Below are positions 47,202 to 56,333 of a stretch of 64,000 nt of DNA, one piece after another. Every line of letters starts with the position of its first letter. Position 1 is the first letter of the stretch. Made by a program: the position numbers and the translations under genes. The notes below the pieces were generated by a model. That model did not search any database. It was not told the DNA's origin and saw only the letters and a list, made by a program, of their open reading frames with translations. This stretch comes from Desulfatitalea sp. BRH_c12 (GTDB taxonomy: Bacteria > Desulfobacterota > Desulfobacteria > Desulfobacterales > Desulfosarcinaceae): NCBI GenBank assembly GCA_000961655.1, contig LADR01000029.1:154905-218904 (forward strand), read 5' to 3'.

Positions 47202-49727
47202 ATGATAGTATCGCATGAAATCAAGATCACCTTGAAATACGCCCTGCTCGGTGCATTGTGGATTCTATTCTCAGATCAGCTCATTGCTATCCTCAGCGCG
47301 CCGTTCGCCCCCGGCATGCTGACCACCTTGCAGACTGTCAAAGGCTGGGTTTTTGTGGCGTTCACCGCGCTTTTTCTCTATCTCATCTTAAAAAAAGATG
47401 TGGGCCATATCAGAGCCGCGGAACGATCCGCCCAGAAGAGCGATCAGCGGTTTGCCATGCTGGTCGAGAACTTGAATGGCATGGTCTATCGCAGCGTCAA
47501 CGACCCCGGACGGCCGATGACCTTCGTCAGCGCGAACACGCGCAGCCTGACCGGTTACACACCCGAACAGGTCACCGCAAACCGATCCTTTTTTTATATT
47601 GACCTGATCGACCCGGCCGATCGCCAGCAGGTATGGGAAACGATTCAAACCGCCTTGGCGAACAACCGCCCTTTTCAGGCCACATACCGCATACGCACCA
47701 GTACCAATGCGGAAAAATGGGTCTGGGAACAAGGCTGCGGCGTTTATGGGCCCAATGGCAGCGTCACTGGTATAGAAGGCATCATCACCGATATCACGGA
47801 ACACAAAAACGCCGAAAACCAGTACCAGGAAATCCGTGAAATCGTTAATGCCAGTCCCATGGTGGCGTGCCTGTGGAAATTCGCACCGAGCTGGCCAGTG
47901 CAGATGATTTCCGACAACGTACTTGATCTGTGCGGCTATCGCGCCGAGGATTTCATCGCAGGCCGGCTCAATTTTACCGACATCATTTATCCCGGCGACC
48001 TGGAAAGTCTCAACACTGATATTCTCGGCCACATCAAAGCCAAAAGGAAAGACTCCTACACCCAGCAGTATCGCATTATCACCCGGCAGGGCGCCATCCG
48101 CTGGATGGAGGACCGCACCTTGATCCGACGCAATGACCAAGGCAGGATCACCCACTTTCAAGGTGTTATTTTTGATATTACTGATAAAAAAATGTCCGAA
48201 GAGCGCCTGCAGCGCAAAAAAGAACTGCTGCAGACCATTATGGACAATATCCCCCTGATGATCGTGTCCATGGCGGCCGACGGCCGCCTGCAATGGGTCA
48301 ACCGCGCCTGGGAACAAGCATTCGGATGGACCTTGGCCGAGGCCCAATTGCAAGACATCATGACGGCCATGTACCCCGACCCGCAAGAGCGCCGGGCGGT
48401 CGCCCATTTCGTGCACAGTGCCCAGAGCCGCTGGGAGCTCTTTCCCAGCCACACGCGCAATGGCACGGTCCTGGAAACCTTCTGGATCAATAGCGCCCTG
48501 TCGGACGGCACCAAAATCAGCATCGGGCAGGATCTCACCGAGGCCAATCAAGCGGAAAAAAATCGGCGCGACCTGGAAGCCCAGTTGCGCCAGTCGCAAA
48601 AGATGGAGGCCGTGGGCCGATTGGCCGGCGGTGTCGCCCACGATTTTAACAATCTCTTATCGGTCATTATCGGATATGCCGAACTGCTCCAGAGCCAACA
48701 AACCATCGCGCAGCCTCACGGCGACCACCTGTTGCAGATCCTTGAAGCGGCCAACCGCGCTAAAAATCTGACCCGGCAGTTGCTGGCTTTCGGCCGCAAA
48801 CAGATGCTCGAGATCAAAGTGCTCGATGTCAACGCGGTGATCCGCGGGTTTGAAAAATTAATGCGCCGCATGCTCAGTGAGGATATCGCCATCGATTTGA
48901 GCCTGTCCCATCAGCCTTGCATGATCAGCGCAGACCTTTCGCAGCTGGAGCAAATTTTGCTGAACCTGGTGATCAACGCCCGCGATGCGATGCCCCAAGG
49001 CGGCACACTGACGATTGAAACGACCCCGATGCAAATCGATGAGGCCTATCATTCCGCAAAACCCGAGGTTTTCCCCGGCGCTTATATCATGATTGGCATC
49101 AGCGACACAGGCGGGGGCATGGCAGCCGACATCCTGGATCATATTTTCGAACCTTTTTTTACCACCAAAGATGAAGAAAGCGGCACCGGGCTCGGGCTTT
49201 CCACCGTTTACGGGATCGTCAAGCAGCACAAAGGTCATATCTGGGTCTACAGCGAACCGAACCAAGGCACCGCCTTCAAAATATACCTGCCCCAAAGCGC
49301 GCAAGTTCCCAAAGCCATTGCCGAGCCAGCTGATAGTGCACCACAACGCGCTTGGCACGCGCCGGCCACGGTGCTGGTGGTCGAGGACAATGCGGCCGTA
49401 AGAGAGGTGACCTGCACCATGCTCGCCTGCCAGGGGCTGACGGTGCACGCAGCCGCCGAGGGGGCCGCGGCGGTCGCCATTGCGCGCGATCATGCAGGCG
49501 CCATCGATTTGCTTGTGACCGACGTTGTCATGCCGGAAATCAAGGGTCCCGAAGTGTACGATCGGATCCTGCCGTTTCAACCGAACATCAAAGTCCTTTA
49601 CATGTCCGGATATACCGAGAATGTCATTTTCAAACAGGGGGTGCTGCAAAAGGGCCTGCACTTCATCCAGAAACCATTTTCAATGAAAGACCTGGCTGCA
49701 AAAGTGATCCAGATCCTGGACCGCTGA
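47202..49727 (+). CDS. hybrid sensor histidine kinase (2TM-PAS×3-HK-REC)
   Basis: 841 aa. Two N-terminal membrane helices (~9–30, ~45–65) with almost no periplasmic loop, so sensing is probably cytoplasmic or in the membrane. PAS1 ~80–205, PAS2 ~210–330, PAS3 ~335–450. The kinase core has VAHDFNNLL with His480, the N-box [21 protein letters not shown] and [13 protein letters not shown]. The terminal receiver has [10 protein letters not shown] and [10 protein letters not shown] with Asp774. It is shorter than its neighbour at 43086, and its H-box is nearly identical, suggesting related phosphorelays. Confidence 0.95.
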   Translation: MIVSHEIKITLKYALLGALWILFSDQLIAILSAPFAPGMLTTLQTVKGWVFVAFTALFLYLILKKDVGHIRAAERSAQKSDQRFAMLVENLNGMVYRSVNDPGRPMTFVSANTRSLTGYTPEQVTANRSFFYIDLIDPADRQQVWETIQTALANNRPFQATYRIRTSTNAEKWVWEQGCGVYGPNGSVTGIEGIITDITEHKNAENQYQEIREIVNASPMVACLWKFAPSWPVQMISDNVLDLCGYRAEDFIAGRLNFTDIIYPGDLESLNTDILGHIKAKRKDSYTQQYRIITRQGAIRWMEDRTLIRRNDQGRITHFQGVIFDITDKKMSEERLQRKKELLQTIMDNIPLMIVSMAADGRLQWVNRAWEQAFGWTLAEAQLQDIMTAMYPDPQERRAVAHFVHSAQSRWELFPSHTRNGTVLETFWINSALSDGTKISIGQDLTEANQAEKNRRDLEAQLRQSQKMEAVGRLAGGVAHDFNNLLSVIIGYAELLQSQQTIAQPHGDHLLQILEAANRAKNLTRQLLAFGRKQMLEIKVLDVNAVIRGFEKLMRRMLSEDIAIDLSLSHQPCMISADLSQLEQILLNLVINARDAMPQGGTLTIETTPMQIDEAYHSAKPEVFPGAYIMIGISDTGGGMAADILDHIFEPFFTTKDEESGTGLGLSTVYGIVKQHKGHIWVYSEPNQGTAFKIYLPQSAQVPKAIAEPADSAPQRAWHAPATVLVVEDNAAVREVTCTMLACQGLTVHAAAEGAAAVAIARDHAGAIDLLVTDVVMPEIKGPEVYDRILPFQPNIKVLYMSGYTENVIFKQGVLQKGLHFIQKPFSMKDLAAKVIQILDR

Positions 49728-49775
49728 ATGAATGGCGACGCTTGATGCATCCACAAAAAATGGTTAGTGTGATGC

Positions 49776-50246
49776 ATGCATAGATTATCGATACGGCTAT
49801 CCGACCGTCAGATGACCATGAGTGTACCGAAAGATGCCGTTGCCGCGCCCATACCGCTGGCCGCACGCGACAGACGACGCGCCTGGCCTTGGCTGATGGG
49901 GCTATTGGCCCTGTTGCCGGGCCTCATGTTCAGCGGCAACGCTGTTGCCGACCGATCTATCCGCTGCCAGGGCCGCATTGTTTCAATCGGCGCCTTCATC
50001 GACCAGGTTCAGAACAAATGCGGCGATCCCGACCACATCGAAAGATGGGAAGAAGGTCATAGAAGCGCTATTTCACAATTGTTCGATTACGAAACCGAGC
50101 GCTATCTGGCCCCCAAACTGATCATTGGGCCGATCCGCATGGAGCGCTGGACCTATAATCCCGGCTCGACGCAGTTCATCCGCTACCTCTTTTTTCAGAA
50201 TGGCAAACTGATCCGCATCGAAACAGGCGAGAAGGGCAGCGACTAA
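49776..50246 (+). CDS. exported DUF2845-like protein
   Basis: 156 aa; the true start may be a downstream Met, e.g. 49818. A hydrophobic segment (WLMGLLALLPGLMFSGNAVA) looks like a late signal peptide. The remainder has the DUF2845 pattern: IRCQGRIVSIGAFIDQVQNKCGDPD, then WTYNPGS and a C-terminal beta-hairpin. This is a small periplasmic protein of unknown function with two Cys that could form a disulfide. It starts 48 bases after the second hybrid kinase. Confidence 0.72.
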   Translation: MHRLSIRLSDRQMTMSVPKDAVAAPIPLAARDRRRAWPWLMGLLALLPGLMFSGNAVADRSIRCQGRIVSIGAFIDQVQNKCGDPDHIERWEEGHRSAISQLFDYETERYLAPKLIIGPIRMERWTYNPGSTQFIRYLFFQNGKLIRIETGEKGSD

Positions 50247-50383
50247 CCCTTACCCGATTTTCCTTTAACTTGACTTTATTGCGAAATTCACTTGAATAAT
50301 GCGCCATGGCGGTATAAAGGCGATGCTCCGCTTATCGGGGCGGAGGACATCAAAATTTTAGACGCAGTACACAGGAGAACCTA

Positions 50384-50932
50384 ATGACCCAATCAGATCA
50401 GTTTACATTTTACGGCGGCGGCCATCGCGGGACAGAAGCCGAATTTGGTCGGCAAGCGGAACAGTTTGGCATCCGTGAGGTCAACTACTCATTCGAAGGA
50501 CACCAGCCGGCAAGAGCCAAAGGCATCGTTATTCTTTCACCCGAAGAGTTGAAAAAAGGCGACATCAGCATGGAGATCGTCTCCATCCGCATGAACCGCA
50601 CCTACTCCGAAATCGACAAGATCCGCAAGGTCTTCCAATCGATTTTTCACATGGTGAATAGCGGCTTGCAGGTATTCACCGTGGGCTGGATTCAGCCGGA
50701 CGACACCGTCAAAGGCGGTACCGGATGGGCCGCTGAATTGGCCAAGCTGTTCAACCGGCCGCTGAGCGTTTTCGACCAGGAGCGCAACCAGTGGTATACG
50801 TGGAAGGACAATACCTGGGTGGAAGACCTGCCCAAGGTGGAACATACGACCTTCGTGGGAACAGGGACCCGCAACCTGACTGAAACCGGACGCCAGGCGA
50901 TCAAGGATTTGTTCACGCGTTCATTCGCATGA
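50384..50932 (+). CDS. unknown protein, possibly SLOG/Rossmann-like nucleotide-binding
   Basis: 182 aa with a strong AGGAGAA Shine-Dalgarno sequence. FTFYGGGHRGTEAEFGRQAE near the start and the later VKGGTGWAAELAKLFNRPLS recall the glycine-rich nucleotide loops of SLOG (Smf/DprA-LOG) proteins, and SVFDQERNQWYTWKDNTW is an aromatic-rich strand pair. The C-terminus (FVGTGTRNLTETGRQAIKDL) adds a third glycine turn. The family call is by eye and uncertain. It is monocistronic, and no neighbouring effector is seen. Confidence 0.5.
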   Translation: MTQSDQFTFYGGGHRGTEAEFGRQAEQFGIREVNYSFEGHQPARAKGIVILSPEELKKGDISMEIVSIRMNRTYSEIDKIRKVFQSIFHMVNSGLQVFTVGWIQPDDTVKGGTGWAAELAKLFNRPLSVFDQERNQWYTWKDNTWVEDLPKVEHTTFVGTGTRNLTETGRQAIKDLFTRSFA

Positions 50933-51167
50933 GGAAGCATCGGTCAGCCCCAAACTGCCCTCCTGCCCATGCGATCAAAGCACGCCTCTATTCCAGGATG
51001 CTCGGCCGATAGTCGCCATGGCCCTTGCGCATCACCGGACCTCGCTTGCACTGCGCGGTGCTGAAAGCCACCTGTTAAACGATCGAAACGCCTGCGGCAA
51101 TGTTGCCGCCGACGGGCTCGGCCGTTTTTACAACGTGAGGTTCAGCACCGCCGGGTGCCGGCCCGCA

Positions 51168-51530
51168 TCATTCAAACGCTTCGAACACCGGAGGAAATGT
51201 GAGCGCAAATCCTATGGCGATCAAGATCAAGCTGATGGTGAATGTTTTTTTCAATTCTGTTTCCTGACCTTTCCATACACTGTGAAATACCGCCCACGCA
51301 ATCAGCCAAACAATGACGCCCACACTTGTTTTCCCCGACAATGGCCCGGCCGGGTTCCACCAGTTCAATGCGTTTTTCAACCACTCACTGATGACCGCCC
51401 CAGTCGTCAGCAAACCGATAACCAGGCAACCGATGCCACTGGACAGCATCGCCGCGGATATCGCCCCGTCGACTTTGGTGGGTGTTCTCTGTTGAATATG
51501 TCGATCTCGCGATAATTTTACTTTTCCCAT
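51168..51530 (-). CDS. small membrane protein, unknown (second gene of pair)
   Basis: 120 aa with three hydrophobic segments (~22–47, ~66–85, ~93–112) and a basic N-terminus (KVKLSRDRHIQQR). I recognise no domain. It begins 16 bases after the end of the 52080 gene on the same strand, so the two are probably one operon and may form a complex. Confidence 0.6.
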   Translation of the reverse strand: MGKVKLSRDRHIQQRTPTKVDGAISAAMLSSGIGCLVIGLLTTGAVISEWLKNALNWWNPAGPLSGKTSVGVIVWLIAWAVFHSVWKGQETELKKTFTISLILIAIGFALTFPPVFEAFE

Positions 51531-51546
51531 GATGCACCTCTAGGCG

Positions 51547-52080
51547 CTATAGGATCGGCGCCGCTTTGGCAATAAATGCCCCGAATAAGCCTGCAATTGC
51601 AGCGGCAGAAAAGGATGTAATAAAAAAAACCGCAATCGCGTTCCGCAGGGTAAGGTGGTCCGCTATTTGATCCCCGAAACGCCAGATCATATACGCCACC
51701 ACTGTTGCCAGAATCGGCGAGAACCAAGCCACGTGCTCTTTCCATTCCATACCCAAAGTGTGAAAAATGGCCAGATTCGGCACAGACAACAAGTACGACC
51801 GCGGGTAATCAAGCAGATTGGATACTCCCTCCGGCGGTTTTGCCCGGTACCAGGGATAAACGATATAGGTGCCGGTAATCACGGTTAACCAAGAAGTAAT
51901 GGCCATGGCCACGGTTCCTATTTTCAGCAGGCGAATACGTTGGATCACCCCTCGTGGGGTCAACAAGTCCGACCTGAGACTATATAGACCCACCATAACC
52001 CCTGAAAATGAGAGTAAAAATAGTGAACCCAGCACCATGCCATGGAATACTGTCCAAAATTCCCTTGCTGAGTGTATCAT
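51547..52080 (-). CDS. multi-helix membrane protein, unknown (first gene of pair)
   Basis: 177 aa with about five hydrophobic segments. His and Trp occur near membrane edges (FHGMVLGSLF, HTLGMEWKEHVAWFSP), a pattern compatible with, but not proof of, haem or quinone binding as in small cytochrome-b-like proteins. It looks like a conserved hypothetical. Its partner is the 51530 gene. Confidence 0.62.
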   Translation of the reverse strand: MIHSAREFWTVFHGMVLGSLFLLSFSGVMVGLYSLRSDLLTPRGVIQRIRLLKIGTVAMAITSWLTVITGTYIVYPWYRAKPPEGVSNLLDYPRSYLLSVPNLAIFHTLGMEWKEHVAWFSPILATVVAYMIWRFGDQIADHLTLRNAIAVFFITSFSAAAIAGLFGAFIAKAAPIL

Positions 52081-52200
52081 TTGCGTGTTTCCTTGTATAA
52101 AGGTTCATATCACTGTAATACCTATTAAATAAGAGTGACGCTGGATTATAGAATGTCAAATACGGAATCTACCGATGGCGCATCTATCCTATTGGAAATC

Positions 52201-52254
52201 GACTTTCGGGATTGGCACGTAGTGATGTGAGCCGGGCGTGTTGTCCGCGCCACA
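52201..52254. repeat. family C half element
   Basis: GACTTTCGGGATTGGCACGT through GTTGTCCGCGCCACA matches the left arm of the 27541 element with about five mismatches in 54 bases. The inner hairpin and right arm are missing, as if deleted or replaced by the adjacent family B element. Confidence 0.75.
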
Positions 52255-52259
52255 GCAAG

Positions 52260-52399
52260 GTAGGGTGGGCATCGCCCACCATTTATCTTACAGTAAGTAA
52301 TCACCTCTGCGATTGGCCGTATTCAAGATTTCATCGCTATGTTTGCTCCGGTGTCTATCCAATCGATTGGGCAATAATGGTGGGCAGCGTTTACCCTAC
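52260..52399. repeat. TIR-bounded palindromic element, family B copy 2
   Basis: 140 bases from GTAGGGTGGGCATCGCCCAC to the inverse GGTGGGCAGCGTTTACCCTAC-like end; ACAACTCA follows, as after the 27423 end. The interior TCTGCGATTGGCCGT…TTTCATCGCTATG is shared with 60265–60355. Confidence 0.75.
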
Positions 52400-52430
52400 A
52401 ACTCACGACGTAATCGTCATTTTTAACCTT

Positions 52431-52508
52431 CAAAAAGCATGCACGTCAAAGCGTACAACATGGGGAGGGATGTCAAATCGACAGAATGCCTCCCTTTACA
52501 CTTTAAAC
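52431..52508. repeat. family D repeat, left half of the split copy
   Basis: AAAAGCATGCACGTCAAAGC to CTTTACACTTTAAAC matches 23818–23902 with a few changes and a small deletion, and is cut by the IS end. The right half resumes at 54404. Confidence 0.85.
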
Positions 52509-54403
52509 TTGACGAACTCGTAAAAAGTAGATTCCTGTACTAAGCTGTATTTATTGATAATTATTCAAAATACTTCTTGTCATTTTCTTCCGGTTGATGT
52601 ATGTAATCAGTATTAAATCAACCAGTTGTAATGGAAAAGGCATGATACGAATAAAAGATCACAAACAGATTGAGATGTTCGACTCGTGGAGCTTTTTGAG
52701 CCCCAAGCGACGTCGCATGCTCGATGAAAGCTGGCCTGGACTATTCCGGGAGCATCTGCTGTGTGAGTTGCCGGTCAACAAAGTTACGCCATTTCTCAGG
52801 GATGGATTCGGAGCACCGAGCAAAGAGCTTTATACCGTTTTGGGCGTATTGCTTTTTCAGCAAACTATGGACTTGAGCGATGTTCAAGCCATTGAAAATT
52901 TGTCATTCAACATTCAATGGCATTATGCGTTGAATATCACCGAAGAAAGCGACAGCGCAAAGTATGTCAGCGAAAAGACCTTATGGAACTGGCGCCAGGT
53001 GCTCATTGAAAATGGTCTGGACCAGGTCATTTTCGACAACCTCAGCAAAAAATTGGCCAAGGTCTTCAACGTCAATGCCGACGAGCAGCGGATCGATTCG
53101 GTGCATATCAAGTCCAATATGCGACGGCTTGGGCGCATTGGCATTTTCAGCCACACGATTCACAAATTTTTGATCAATTTAAAGCGCCATCATTCTGAAC
53201 TGTTTGAAGGCATTTGTGATCAATTACGCTCACGATATGCGTCCAATAAGGCTTTGGCCGCCTTTTCACTGACCAAGCCGAGCGAATCGGCCAAAACCTT
53301 GCAGCAAGTCAGCGCCGATTTATATGACCTGATCGAGCTGTTTAAAGGGCATGATGCAGTTTGCGCCATGCACAGCTACAAGCTGATGCAACGTGTACTT
53401 GCTGAACAGTGCAATGTGCAGGTCGATGCAGATGCCAGCAAAGTGCTTGTAAAAAAGCCTGGCGAGATTCCTTCCAACTCTTTGCAAAACCCATCCGATC
53501 CTGATGCCACTTACAGCGGGCACAAAGGCCAAGGATATCAAGTCCAGGTCATGGAGACATTCACCCGCATAGATAATAAAGATCAAAAGAAACAAACACT
53601 GAACCTGATTACCAGTGTAGCGGTTGAAAAAGCTTGCGACCATGATAGTCAAGCCCTTTTGCCTGCAATTGCAGATGCCCGGCAGCGTCAATTAGAACCG
53701 AAGATCCTTTTGGCCGATACGCTTTACGGCAGCGATGACAACGTTGCAGCGGCCAAGGCCGAGCACATCGAAGTGGTATCTCCAACGCGGAAACCTGGCA
53801 AATCCGATTTTAGCCGTTTTGCCTTTGACCAAAATGGACGCGTGACCAGTTGCTGTTGCGGTCACCGCCCCGTGCACGTCTCGTACAAGAAAAAAACCAA
53901 ACGTTACAATGTTCGATTTGAATTTGATCAGTGCTCGAACTGCCCCCATGTAAACGATTGCCCGGTCCAGCCAGGGAAAAAGAACTATTTTCTCCGATAC
54001 AGCGATAAAGATCATCGATTATCCGTGCGGCGGCAATACGAAAGCACCGCCCATTTTATTGATTTGTATCGGTGGCGCGCCGGTGTGGAAGCAACCATGA
54101 GGCACTACGACGCATTAACCGGAGTGAAAAAGCTGCGGGTAAGGGGCTTTAAGGCTGTACGTTATTGCGCCGTACTAAAGGCCACAGGGCTCAATTTATT
54201 CAGAGCCGCGGCGGCAAATCGAGCGCGCAGAAGGGCTCGACAGGCCCAACATGGCGGTTTAGGGCCCTTTTATTTGCCTTTTCCATTTGTCAAAGAACGA
54301 ATTTACTCAATATTGATTGGACTTGGGCAAATTGTGCTGCCGCGTCCAAGAGCCGCCGATTGTTATACCGAAATGGCGGCATGACTTTTTACGAGTTCGT
54401 CAA
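52509..54403 (+). mobile_element. complete insertion sequence, IS1182-like, 1895 bp
   Basis: Bounded by perfect 19-bp inverted repeats TTGACGAACTCGTAAAAAG (52509–52527) and CTTTTTACGAGTTCGTCAA (54385–54403), enclosing one transposase gene whose stop codon touches the right repeat. The uninterrupted target at 23890–23915 allows the junction to be read directly: flanks …TTTAAAC and ACTTTAC… share AC or AACT. The target duplication is therefore short (2–6 bases; ambiguous because the IR ends extend the match). Confidence 0.95.
52642..54384 (+). CDS. IS1182-like DDE transposase
   Basis: 580 aa from ATG 52642 (a longer frame starts at 52594; GGAAAAGG precedes 52642). The N-terminal helical DNA-binding part contains LYTVLGVLLFQQTMDLSDVQ. 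The catalytic core has the second-Asp motif ILLADTLYGSDDN and the C-terminal YRWRAGVEATMRHYDALTGV with the catalytic Glu. A Cys-rich zinc-like insert (CCCGHRP, CSNCPHVNDCP) lies between. The reading frame is full length with no disruption, so the element may be active. Family name is by motif resemblance. Confidence 0.9.
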   Translation: MIRIKDHKQIEMFDSWSFLSPKRRRMLDESWPGLFREHLLCELPVNKVTPFLRDGFGAPSKELYTVLGVLLFQQTMDLSDVQAIENLSFNIQWHYALNITEESDSAKYVSEKTLWNWRQVLIENGLDQVIFDNLSKKLAKVFNVNADEQRIDSVHIKSNMRRLGRIGIFSHTIHKFLINLKRHHSELFEGICDQLRSRYASNKALAAFSLTKPSESAKTLQQVSADLYDLIELFKGHDAVCAMHSYKLMQRVLAEQCNVQVDADASKVLVKKPGEIPSNSLQNPSDPDATYSGHKGQGYQVQVMETFTRIDNKDQKKQTLNLITSVAVEKACDHDSQALLPAIADARQRQLEPKILLADTLYGSDDNVAAAKAEHIEVVSPTRKPGKSDFSRFAFDQNGRVTSCCCGHRPVHVSYKKKTKRYNVRFEFDQCSNCPHVNDCPVQPGKKNYFLRYSDKDHRLSVRRQYESTAHFIDLYRWRAGVEATMRHYDALTGVKKLRVRGFKAVRYCAVLKATGLNLFRAAAANRARRRARQAQHGGLGPFYLPFPFVKERIYSILIGLGQIVLPRPRAADCYTEMAA

Positions 54404-54460
54404 ACTTTACACTTAACACTTCGCCCAAAATCACTGGAGCGGAGTGCATAACCAGACTAT
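54404..54460. repeat. family D repeat, right half of the split copy
   Basis: ACTTTACACTTAACACTTCG through an ACCAGA end matches 23898–23948. Together with 52431–52508 it reconstitutes the intact repeat. Confidence 0.85.
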
Positions 54461-54487
54461 AGATTATAAGTAAAAGGAGGTGGACCG

Positions 54488-55300
54488 ATGGCCCACATTG
54501 AACGCACTACAGGCAACGTCTATTACGAGAGCCATGGCGCGGGCGAACCGCTGATCATGATTCGCGGCTTGGGCAGCAATGCCGACCATTGGTATGCACA
54601 AGTGCCGGACCTGTCTGGCCATTACCGGGTCATTACCTTTGACAACCGCGGCATTGGCCGTTCCAGCGATTCAGGCGAACCGTTCAGCATACAGGATTTG
54701 GCCCAGGACACGGTCGACCTCATGGATGCCCTGGCCATCGAGCGGGCACATGTGCTGGGGGTGTCACTGGGCGGCATGATCGCGCAGGAAATCGCCATCG
54801 CGTATCCGCAACGCGTGATGGGGTTGATATTGGTGGCAACCCATTGCGGTGGCGAGCACATGGTCAATGCCGCAGAAGAGGTAACCGAGAAGATTCGCCG
54901 CATGGTCTTCGAGGGCAGCGTTGCGGCCAGGGCAGAGGCTGCCGAAGCCTTTTTTGCACCCCGGACCATGCTGGAACGGCCGCAGGTTGTCGAGGAATAT
55001 GCCGCGGTCTCCACGAAGTACCCGCCCGGCACGGACATATTGAAACGCCAGTGGCACGCGGTTTCGAATCACGATACGTACGACCGCCTGCACCGCATCG
55101 CGGCCGCCACGCTGGTGCTGACCGGGGCAGAGGACGTGCTGATTCCCCCGGCCAATGCCACGCGCCTGTCTGAGCGTATCCCCAGGGCCAACCTGCGCGT
55201 GATCGCCGGTGGCGGCCACCAGATTCTGATCGAACAGCCTGTGGCCTGCAATGAGGCAATACTCGCCTTCTTGCGGAAGGTGGATGCGTCAGAGCCTTGA
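54488..55300 (+). CDS. alpha/beta hydrolase
   Basis: 270 aa hydrolase of the AB_hydrolase_1 type. Oxyanion region MIRGLGSNADHWYAQVPDL, nucleophile elbow GVSLGGMIAQE with Ser near residue 95, acid in TGAEDVLIP (Asp ~218) and His in GGGHQILIEQP (~245). It resembles 3-oxoadipate enol-lactonases and related esterases, but with no pathway neighbours no substrate is assigned. AAAGGAGGTG is an ideal Shine-Dalgarno sequence. It starts 85 bases after the IS, so the IS could affect its promoter. Confidence 0.9.
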   Translation: MAHIERTTGNVYYESHGAGEPLIMIRGLGSNADHWYAQVPDLSGHYRVITFDNRGIGRSSDSGEPFSIQDLAQDTVDLMDALAIERAHVLGVSLGGMIAQEIAIAYPQRVMGLILVATHCGGEHMVNAAEEVTEKIRRMVFEGSVAARAEAAEAFFAPRTMLERPQVVEEYAAVSTKYPPGTDILKRQWHAVSNHDTYDRLHRIAAATLVLTGAEDVLIPPANATRLSERIPRANLRVIAGGGHQILIEQPVACNEAILAFLRKVDASEP

Positions 55301-55361
55301 ACGCAGGGCCAACGGCACTCTTGACACCATACCGGAGTGCCGCAGCAATCGCTTGGAATCC

Positions 55362-55640
55362 CTAACTTGTGAAACCAATGTTCTTTTGATCGGTTTCAGA
55401 ACCATACGTGATGAATTTGATGTACTTGCAGGGTATTTGAATTTTCATCTCACTTTTGATTTTTTCCGACACCTGAGATGGCGTGATCGTCAATTCAACA
55501 AAGTGCCCAAGATGCACAATATCCTTGCAATAGATATATTTTCCGATATCCCCCTCGTGAAAGTAAGGCGCAACTGCTTTACCTAATTCCTTCCAAGCCT
55601 CATCATACATCAGCACGCCATATTTCGTATCGTTTGCCAT
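55362..55640 (-). CDS. small protein of unknown function
   Basis: 92 aa from ATG 55640 (GGGAAAGGC upstream); a longer frame to 55751 is rejected. Soluble, mixed charge, with YGVLMYDEAWKELGKAVAPY and FHEGDIGKYIYCKDI. I recognise no domain. It is isolated between the hydrolase and the zinc-ribbon gene. Confidence 0.5.
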   Translation of the reverse strand: MANDTKYGVLMYDEAWKELGKAVAPYFHEGDIGKYIYCKDIVHLGHFVELTITPSQVSEKIKSEMKIQIPCKYIKFITYGSETDQKNIGFTS

Positions 55641-55925
55641 CTCACTTGCCTTTCCCAAATCTATTTGAATAAAAACCACATGAGCGCATGCGGACCCGGC
55701 GCTGCCTGTTCTAAATCGATGAACCTGGCCTGCTTCCTTGCCTGCGTGCAATCACCCCCGACCGTATCCGATGCTACTCACAAACCGGGTTGCACCCCGT
55801 ATCGGATCACGCATTTTTCGGACGCGCACCCTCATAGTATGTGTAGCGATTGCGTACAAGGTAATTCAGTGGGCAAGCTGGATTGCAGCGTGTTTCCGAA
55901 GATGACACCCAAATGGTGGGTGTTT

Positions 55926-56153
55926 TCAAGCAAAATAGCCGTCTTCACGAACCATCTTAACCCAATCCTCATTGTACTGATCGGTTGCACCGAGATTGCG
56001 GATAACCCATCCTGAACTGTCAGATTCAAACCAGACATCGCAGGCCCTGCACCATGGCCGGTTCGTTTCGAAAAAATAATTTCTGATCGGCTGCCCGCAA
56101 TCGGGGCAAAGCTTTGCATTCAACGCAGCACGATCTTTTTGATTGATATCCAT
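55926..56153 (-). CDS. small zinc-ribbon-like protein, unknown
   Basis: 75 aa from ATG 56153 (a GGGGGG run six bases upstream). Two Cys pairs (CPDCGQPI and CRACDVWF) could bind one zinc. The C-terminal half is Trp/Tyr-rich and acidic. It follows the cytochrome-like lipoprotein gene by 180 bases on the same strand and could be a distal member of that operon; function unknown. Confidence 0.55.
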   Translation of the reverse strand: MDINQKDRAALNAKLCPDCGQPIRNYFFETNRPWCRACDVWFESDSSGWVIRNLGATDQYNEDWVKMVREDGYFA

Positions 56154-56333
56154 CAGAGGCCCCCCTTTTCCTTTTATTTTCAAGTTAGTGCCCCTGGTGG
56201 CAAAATCGATGGTCGCAATTCTGTATTAAGAACTGCGGCACACCGTATCCTTGATGATGGCATGTACTTCACCGTGATCGGGCGGGTTCAGCGTATGGCA
56301 GCTGCTGCCCGCGACTTACCTGGCAAAAGCGCA

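Larger units (their letters stand above)
52081..52508. other. repeat-dense intergenic region left of the IS
   Basis: 428 bases made almost wholly of repeats: a family C half element (52201–52254), a family B element (52260–52399) and the left half of the family D copy (52431–52508). No gene is seen. Confidence 0.7.

Noticed and set aside
47388..48641. 417-codon minus-strand open frame
   Set aside because: Antisense shadow of the second hybrid kinase.
55752..55845. ATCCGAT…ATCGGAT inverted repeat
   Set aside because: Only 8-bp arms with a ~30-base loop; not distinguishable from chance.
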